Shown: positions 13,402 to 17,875 of the stretch, piece by piece
Layout of the letters: every line of letters begins with the position of its first letter
How positions within the stretch are numbered: the first letter of the stretch is position 1
Assembly (NCBI GenBank): GCA_900550205.1
Contig: URRJ01000022.1
Coordinates: 1 to 17,875 of the forward strand
Direction of reading: 5' to 3'
Length of the DNA: 17,875 nt
Source: an uncultured Collinsella sp.
GTDB lineage: Bacteria; Actinomycetota; Coriobacteriia; Coriobacteriales; Coriobacteriaceae
Program-made: the position numbers and the translations under genes
Notes under the pieces: generated by a model
Told to the model about the DNA's origin: nothing
The model's input: only the letters and a program-made list of their open reading frames with translations
The model's database searches: none

Positions 13402-15162
13402 ATGGAATCGATCGTTAAGTTCTTGGAGAAAGGTCAGCCGTACTTCGACAAGGTCTCTAAGAACATCTACCTTCAGGCCATTAAAGACGGCTTTTTGGCA
13501 GCAATGCCCATCATCCTGTCTTCTTCTGTCTTCCTGCTTATTTCGACCCTGCCGGGCGTTGTCGCCACGGTCGGCGGCTTTACGCTGCCCGACTGGTGGA
13601 ACGTCGACGTCGTGAACTTCTGCAACAAGGTTTACAACTTCACGATGGGCGTCGTGGGCATCATGGTCGCCGGCACCACCGCAAGCGCGCTGACCGGCTC
13701 CAAGAACCGCCGCATGCCTGCCGGCAAGGCCATCAACGCCACGAGCACCATGGTCGCCGCCATGTGCGCTATGCTCATCTTGGCCGTTACCCAGACGAGT
13801 GCCAAGATCGACGGCGCCGATGTCTCGGTGTTCTTTACCGACAACATGGGCACCAAGGGCCTGCTGAGCTCCTTTGTCGCCGCATTTGCCACGGTCAACA
13901 TCTATGCCTTCTGCATTAAGCGAGACATCACCATCAAGCTGCCCAAAGAAGTCCCCGGCGCCATCGCCCAGAACTTCCGCGACATCTTCGCCTTCAGCTT
14001 CTCCATCCTGTTTGTCGCCGTCATCGACGTTATCTGCCGCACCTGCTTGGCCGTCCCGTTTGCCAACGTCATCTCCACGCTGGTGAGCCCGCTGTTCGCC
14101 GCTGCCGATTCCTACGCCGGCCTCGCCCTCATCTGGTTCATGATCCCTCTGTTCTGGTTCATGGGCATCCACGGCCCCTCGGTCGTTAAGCCTGCTCTCA
14201 ACGCCGCGCTGTTTGGCAACATCACTACCAACCTCGCCACGCTGCAGGCCGGCGGTCACCCCGCCCTCGCCCTGACCGAAAACTTCGGTAACTACATCGG
14301 CGAACTCGGCGGCACCGGCGCCACGTTCATTGTCCCGATTATCTTCCTGCTCTTTATGCGCTCCAAGCAGCTCAAGGCCGTCGGCAAAGCCTCTGTCGTG
14401 CCCGTGATGTTCGCCGTCAACGAGCCGCTGCTGTTCGCCGCGCCCATCATCCTCAACCCGTACTTCCTGATCCCGTTCCTGTTTGCCCCCGTGGCCAACG
14501 TCCTCATTGGTAAGTTCTTCATCGACTTTTTGGGCATGAACGGCTTTATCTATGCCATGCCGTGGGCACTCCCCGGACCGATCGGCACCTTCATCGACAC
14601 CAACTTCCAGCCGATCTCTCTGGTCCTGGTTGTCGTCCTGCTGGTCGTTGACTTCTTGATCTACTACCCGTTCTGCAAGGCCTACGACAACGTCCTGTGC
14701 AAGCAGGAGGCCGAGACCCTGGCCGAAGAAGAGGCCGAGGAGACCAAGGCCGTCAAGACCGCTGCCGCCCCCGCCGTTGAGGCTCCTGTTGTCGAGACCG
14801 CTTCTGCCACTGAGGCCTCCGCAGCTCCGTCCGCCCTTAAGGGCAAGGATCTGAGGGTTCTGGTTCTGTGCGCTGGCGCCGGCACCTCTGCACTGCTCGC
14901 CAACGCGCTTAAGGAAGGCGCCGACGAGCTGGGCATCGACATTACCGCCAACGCCGGTGCCTACGGCAGCCACTACGCCATCATGGACCAGTACAACGTC
15001 ATCGTCCTGGCTCCGCAGGTTCGCACCTATTACAACGAGATGAAGGCCGACACCGACCGCCTGGGCATCACGCTGCTGTCGCCCAAGGGCAAACAGTACA
15101 TCGACCTCACTAAGGATCCCAAGGGTGCCGTCGCCTGGATCGAGGAAAACCTCGAGGCATAA
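13402..15162 (+). CDS. PTS lactose/cellobiose-family EIICB transporter B
   Basis: A second membrane-bound EIICB, 586 residues. The IIC domain starts MESIVKFLEKGQPYFDKVSKNIYLQAIKDGF and has the conserved GIHGPSVVKPAL (His 257) and MFAVNEPLLFAAP (Glu 341). An Ala/Glu/Pro-rich linker (about residues 435-480) leads to the IIB domain, with LRVLVLCAGAGTSALLANAL and the phosphorylated Cys 490. The start has AGAGGAG upstream. It follows lacG-B in the same direction, so the module B order is enzyme then transporter, the reverse of module A. The IIC motifs differ from EIICB-A (for example NATSTMVAAMCAM in place of NQINFISCMCAA), which suggests a shifted sugar preference. No EIIA gene is adjacent; phosphate probably comes from LacF. 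A strong terminator follows. Confidence 0.92.
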   Translation: MESIVKFLEKGQPYFDKVSKNIYLQAIKDGFLAAMPIILSSSVFLLISTLPGVVATVGGFTLPDWWNVDVVNFCNKVYNFTMGVVGIMVAGTTASALTGSKNRRMPAGKAINATSTMVAAMCAMLILAVTQTSAKIDGADVSVFFTDNMGTKGLLSSFVAAFATVNIYAFCIKRDITIKLPKEVPGAIAQNFRDIFAFSFSILFVAVIDVICRTCLAVPFANVISTLVSPLFAAADSYAGLALIWFMIPLFWFMGIHGPSVVKPALNAALFGNITTNLATLQAGGHPALALTENFGNYIGELGGTGATFIVPIIFLLFMRSKQLKAVGKASVVPVMFAVNEPLLFAAPIILNPYFLIPFLFAPVANVLIGKFFIDFLGMNGFIYAMPWALPGPIGTFIDTNFQPISLVLVVVLLVVDFLIYYPFCKAYDNVLCKQEAETLAEEEAEETKAVKTAAAPAVEAPVVETASATEASAAPSALKGKDLRVLVLCAGAGTSALLANALKEGADELGIDITANAGAYGSHYAIMDQYNVIVLAPQVRTYYNEMKADTDRLGITLLSPKGKQYIDLTKDPKGAVAWIEENLEA

Positions 15163-15196
15163 GACGCTGACACCACCTGCCGCTTGCAGACAATAA

Positions 15197-15238
15197 ATGG
15201 CCCGTGCATCGATGTGTGATGCGCGGGCCATTTTGTTT
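15197..15238 (+). terminator. Intrinsic terminator of the module B operon
   Basis: A 14-bp stem (15197-15210 with 15218-15231; ATGGCCCG core, one wobble) with a 7-base loop, followed by TTTTGTTT. It lies 34 bases after the EIICB-B stop. Confidence 0.92.
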
Positions 15239-15257
15239 AGACCGCACCCGTCCTCCT

Positions 15258-15322
15258 GTTCATCTCAATCTGTAACATCTAGCCGAGTTTTCGGGTCCCA
15301 CCTGTTACAGACTTAGACGAGC
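15258..15322. repeat. 65-bp inverted-repeat element, copy 3
   Basis: Arms 15258-15277 (GTTCATCTCAATCTGTAACA) and 15303-15322, with centre TCTAGCCGAGTTTT as in copy 1. Its length equals that of copies 1 and 2. It ends 13 bases from the lacI-C stop codon and lies between convergent EIICB-B and lacI-C. Confidence 0.8.
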
Positions 15323-15335
15323 AGGCCGAGCACGT

Positions 15336-16337
15336 CTACGCCCGCAGGTCCTTTACGCTGGAACGCTCGACTAGCACACCCGAGACAAGCGTACGGCTTC
15401 TGGAGCTCGGGGCTTCCAGACCTGCGACGACCTCATTAAGCGCACGGACGCCCAGCTCGCGGTGGCGGAACTTCACCGACGTCAGAATCGAGTTGGGAAT
15501 CGTCTTGTAAAGCTCGTCATCAAAGCCGATCACGGACACATCATCGGGCACACTGAGCCCTTTGTCACGTAAAGCCATCATCACGCCGTTTGCCATGCAG
15601 TCGTTAGCTGCGAGGACCGCCGTGCAATCGGGTTTATCGGCAAGCACAAGGCCCGCAGCATAGCCACTATCCGCATTCCAATCGCCTTGCAGAGGCTCGG
15701 GCGGCTCAATGCCACGCGTCTCGAGTGCCGCACGCCAACCTTTCATACGGCACTGGCTCGACAGCGACTCTTTCTTACCAGAGACGAAGTACACATTCTT
15801 GTGTCCGCGATTCAAGAAGTACTCGCATGCCATGCGCGCGCCGCCCTCTTGGTCGTCACTGACGGTAGAGCAGGTAGGATGTTCCATCGACGTGATAATC
15901 ACCGTCTTGAGGTCTTTCGGCGCCTCAAAGGTATCAAAGTCATCGATCATCTGGCGCAGGTTGAAAATCATGCCGTCGACGGGAAGCTGCGACATCCTAC
16001 GTGCCGCTTCGGCAAGGGTCATCTTCTCCCCCGCCCGCTTTTTAATCATCGTGAGCGCAAAGCCTCGCTCTGCGGCGGCATCGGCGATACCGTCAATCAT
16101 GTCCACGTTGCCGCCCGACAAGTGGAACAGCACCACGCCGATGCACCCGTAACGGCCCAACTTGAGTGAACGCGCGGCAAAGTTCGCCCGGAACCCAAGC
16201 GCTTCCATGGCAGCATGGACCCTATCGCGTGTCGACTCTCGCACGCTATCGGGCTCGTTGATCACACGCGACACCGTCTTGAGAGAAACGCCCGCGGCAA
16301 TCGCCACATCGTTCATCGAGACATTTTTCTTGTCCAT
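15336..16337 (-). CDS. LacI-family repressor C (module C)
   Basis: The third LacI-family repressor, 333 residues from ATG 16337. The helix-turn-helix is VSMNDVAIAAGVSLKTVSRVINE, with Leu-Lys at the specificity positions, and the hinge is FRANFAARSLKLGR. The effector domain has VLAANDCMANGVMMALRDKGLSVPDDVSVIGFDDELYKTIPNSILTSVKF. The frame continues upstream to an ATG at 16415 with no family similarity, so I trimmed it. GTG 16346 with GGAGAA upstream is a realistic alternative start. It is divergent from EIICB-C, with a perfect palindromic operator between them, and probably autoregulates. It is the most diverged of the three repressors (for example FNLRQM where A and B have MNRM). Confidence 0.9.
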   Translation of the reverse strand: MDKKNVSMNDVAIAAGVSLKTVSRVINEPDSVRESTRDRVHAAMEALGFRANFAARSLKLGRYGCIGVVLFHLSGGNVDMIDGIADAAAERGFALTMIKKRAGEKMTLAEAARRMSQLPVDGMIFNLRQMIDDFDTFEAPKDLKTVIITSMEHPTCSTVSDDQEGGARMACEYFLNRGHKNVYFVSGKKESLSSQCRMKGWRAALETRGIEPPEPLQGDWNADSGYAAGLVLADKPDCTAVLAANDCMANGVMMALRDKGLSVPDDVSVIGFDDELYKTIPNSILTSVKFRHRELGVRALNEVVAGLEAPSSRSRTLVSGVLVERSSVKDLRA

Positions 16338-16476
16338 CGTTGCCACTGCTTCTCCACTCGGTTCTCTATCGCTTGCTTTTTGCGTTCTAGCATACACTAC
16401 CTGCCCGACTGACAAATCAACCGTTTACCGGACAATATCGACCGCTCACCCGTATATCCTTGTTGCTCTTCCAAAA

Positions 16477-16494
16477 ATGTCTTACGTTGTCATT
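16477..16494 (+). promoter_or_regulatory. LacI-type operator C1
   Basis: ATGTCTTACGTTGTCATT keeps the module C right half GTTGTCATT; the left half is degenerate. It is centred 23 bp from operator C2. Confidence 0.55.
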
Positions 16495-16496
16495 AA

Positions 16497-16520
16497 CGAA
16501 ATGACAACGTTGTCATTTCG
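16497..16520. promoter_or_regulatory. LacI-type operator C2 (perfect 24-bp palindrome)
   Basis: A perfect 24-bp palindrome with core AATGACAACGTTGTCATT (16500-16517) flanked by CGA/TCG. It is the best-formed operator in the window and lies in the 284-bp divergent region lacI-C / EIICB-C, about 100 bases before EIICB-C. No convincing -10/-35 pair could be assigned around it. Confidence 0.75.
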
Positions 16521-16621
16521 CAATGCCTTCCTTAAGCAGGAAGGTTTCCGGGCAGTCCTGACCATCCATCGACGACCAGTTCCATCCACATGCATCGCGC
16601 ATCAAGTAACAAAGGAGCTCT

Positions 16622-17875
16622 ATGGACGCCATCGTAAAGATGCTCGAAAAGCATCAACCGTTCTTCGAGAAGATCTCGAGAAACATCTACCTCCAGGCCA
16701 TCAAAGACGGATTCCTTGGGTGCATGCCCATCGTCCTTACCTCTTCGATCTTTCTGCTGATCGCCACCCTTCCCGGCGTAGTTGGAATCACGTTGCCCCA
16801 GCCGCTCATCGACTGGTGCAACAAGCTGTACAACTTCACCATGGGCGTCATGGGCATCATGGTTGCCGGCACCACCGCCAAGAACTTTACGGCTTCCATG
16901 AACCGTCGCATGCCCGCCGGCAAGGTGCTCAACGACGGCTCCACCATGGTTGCCGCCCAGTGCAGCATGCTGCTGCTCGCTGTTACGCAGTTCACCACCA
17001 AGTTCAACGGCTCCGAGCTTTCTGTCTTCGATTGCACCAGCATGGGTACGCGCGGTCTGTTCTCGGCCTATATCGCCGCGTTCATTACCGTGTGGGTCTA
17101 TAAGTTCTGCGTCTCGCGCGATCTGACCATTAAGCTGCCCAAGGAGGTTCCGGGCGCCATCGCTCAGAACTTCCGCGACATCATCCCCTTTGGCGGCGCT
17201 GTCATCATCTGCGGCATCATCGATGTTGTCGTGCGCAACCTCATGGGCGTTCCGTTCTCCGAGCTGCTCATCAAGCTGCTCTCCCCGCTCTTCACTGCGG
17301 CAGAAACCTATCCTGGCCTTATCCTTATCCAGGCAGCCACCGCGTTCTTCTGGTTCATCGGTGTCCATGGTCCTTCGATTGTCCAGCCGGGCATCGACCC
17401 CATCCGTCTTGCCAACCAGGCTGAGAACCTGCAGGTTCTGCTGGCCGGCGGCCACCCCGCCCACTCCCTCACCTTTAACATGTCGCTCGTGGGTGAGTTC
17501 GGCGGCACCGGCGCCACGTTCATCGTGCCGCTTCTGCTGATTCTCTTTATGAAGTCCAAGCAGCTCAAAGCCGTCGGTAAGGCCTCGATCGTTCCTGTTG
17601 CCTTCGCCGTCAACGAACCGCTGCTCTTTGGCGCGCCGATGATCCTTAACCCCTACATGCTCATCCCCTTTGTTGCCGCCGGCTGCGTCAACGTAAGTGT
17701 TGCCAAGTTCTTTATCGACAACGTGGGCATGAACGGCTTCTCCTTCGTGGTGCCTTGGGCTACCCCTGCCCCCATCGGCATCTTCATCACCACGAACTTC
17801 CAGCTTATCGCCCTGGTATTTGTCGCGATCATCATCTTGCTGGACGCCATCATCTCCCTGCCGTTCTTGAAGGCA
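16622..17875 (+). CDS. PTS lactose/cellobiose-family EIIC(B) transporter C, 3'-truncated by window
   Basis: A partial gene: 418 codons run open to the window end without a stop. The translation begins MDAIVKMLEKHQPFFEKISR and includes NIYLQAIKDGFLGCMPIVL, MNRRMPAGKVLNDGSTMVAA, GVHGPSIVQPGI (His 249) and FAVNEPLLFGAP (Glu 332), so the IIC domain is nearly complete. By analogy with EIICB-A and -B a linker and IIB domain should follow outside the window, but a IIC-only protein cannot be excluded. AAAGGAG precedes the ATG by four bases. It resembles EIICB-B more than EIICB-A (PKEVPGAIAQNFRDI, RRMPAGK), suggesting B and C arose from a common duplication. It is divergent from lacI-C. Confidence 0.9.
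   Translation, partial: MDAIVKMLEKHQPFFEKISRNIYLQAIKDGFLGCMPIVLTSSIFLLIATLPGVVGITLPQPLIDWCNKLYNFTMGVMGIMVAGTTAKNFTASMNRRMPAGKVLNDGSTMVAAQCSMLLLAVTQFTTKFNGSELSVFDCTSMGTRGLFSAYIAAFITVWVYKFCVSRDLTIKLPKEVPGAIAQNFRDIIPFGGAVIICGIIDVVVRNLMGVPFSELLIKLLSPLFTAAETYPGLILIQAATAFFWFIGVHGPSIVQPGIDPIRLANQAENLQVLLAGGHPAHSLTFNMSLVGEFGGTGATFIVPLLLILFMKSKQLKAVGKASIVPVAFAVNEPLLFGAPMILNPYMLIPFVAAGCVNVSVAKFFIDNVGMNGFSFVVPWATPAPIGIFITTNFQLIALVFVAIIILLDAIISLPFLKA

Noticed and set aside
13162..15231. 689-codon minus-strand open frame opposite EIICB-B
   Set aside because: It is antisense to a recognised PTS gene, has a low-complexity Asp/Gly/Glu-rich composition and no ribosome site, and runs through a strong terminator.

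Overview
The window reads as a lactose / beta-galactoside utilisation island from a GC-rich anaerobic actinobacterium. It fits a gut Coriobacteriia member such as Collinsella best. That placement is inferred from GC-rich codon use combined with Firmicutes-style lac PTS and tagatose-6-phosphate genes; no rRNA or other phylogenetic marker is present. Nearly every gene belongs to phosphotransferase uptake of lactose-type sugars, cleavage of the phosphorylated sugar, or catabolism of galactose-6-phosphate. No tRNA, rRNA, transposase or CRISPR array was seen.

Left third, minus strand (read from high to low coordinates): lacI-A (5484-6488), lacF EIIA (4931-5269), an unrecognised multi-pass membrane protein (3642-4673), lacA and lacB (galactose-6-phosphate isomerase), a structured palindromic repeat, a LacX/GalM-like aldose epimerase, and lacC (tagatose-6-phosphate kinase). 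The tagatose-bisphosphate aldolase lacD and a DeoR-type lacR are not in the window. lacC ends at the left edge, so lacD may lie just beyond it.

Middle and right: three paralogous modules, each a minus-strand LacI-family repressor divergent from plus-strand sugar genes. Module A is lacI-A / EIICB-A (6846-8630) / 6-phospho-beta-galactosidase A (8697-10136). Module B is lacI-B / 6-phospho-beta-galactosidase B (11777-13225) / EIICB-B (13402-15162), so the gene order is swapped. Module C is lacI-C / EIICB-C (16622 to beyond the right edge; only the IIC part is visible). One EIIA gene is visible for the three EIICB transporters.

How they work together: EIIA (LacF) and the EIICB proteins import and phosphorylate the disaccharide. 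The GH1 enzymes split it into glucose and galactose-6-phosphate. LacAB isomerises the latter to tagatose-6-phosphate and LacC phosphorylates it to tagatose-1,6-bisphosphate. The divergent promoters carry 18-bp palindrome-like operators centred on ACGT, each with a module-specific half-site. lacA and lacF share a different, DeoR-like TGTTCGA...TGTTCA motif, suggesting a second regulator. Between genes lie strong intrinsic terminators, three copies of a 65-bp inverted-repeat element (two directly behind lacI-B and lacI-C), and two copies of a covarying hairpin directly after the lacC and lacB stop codons.
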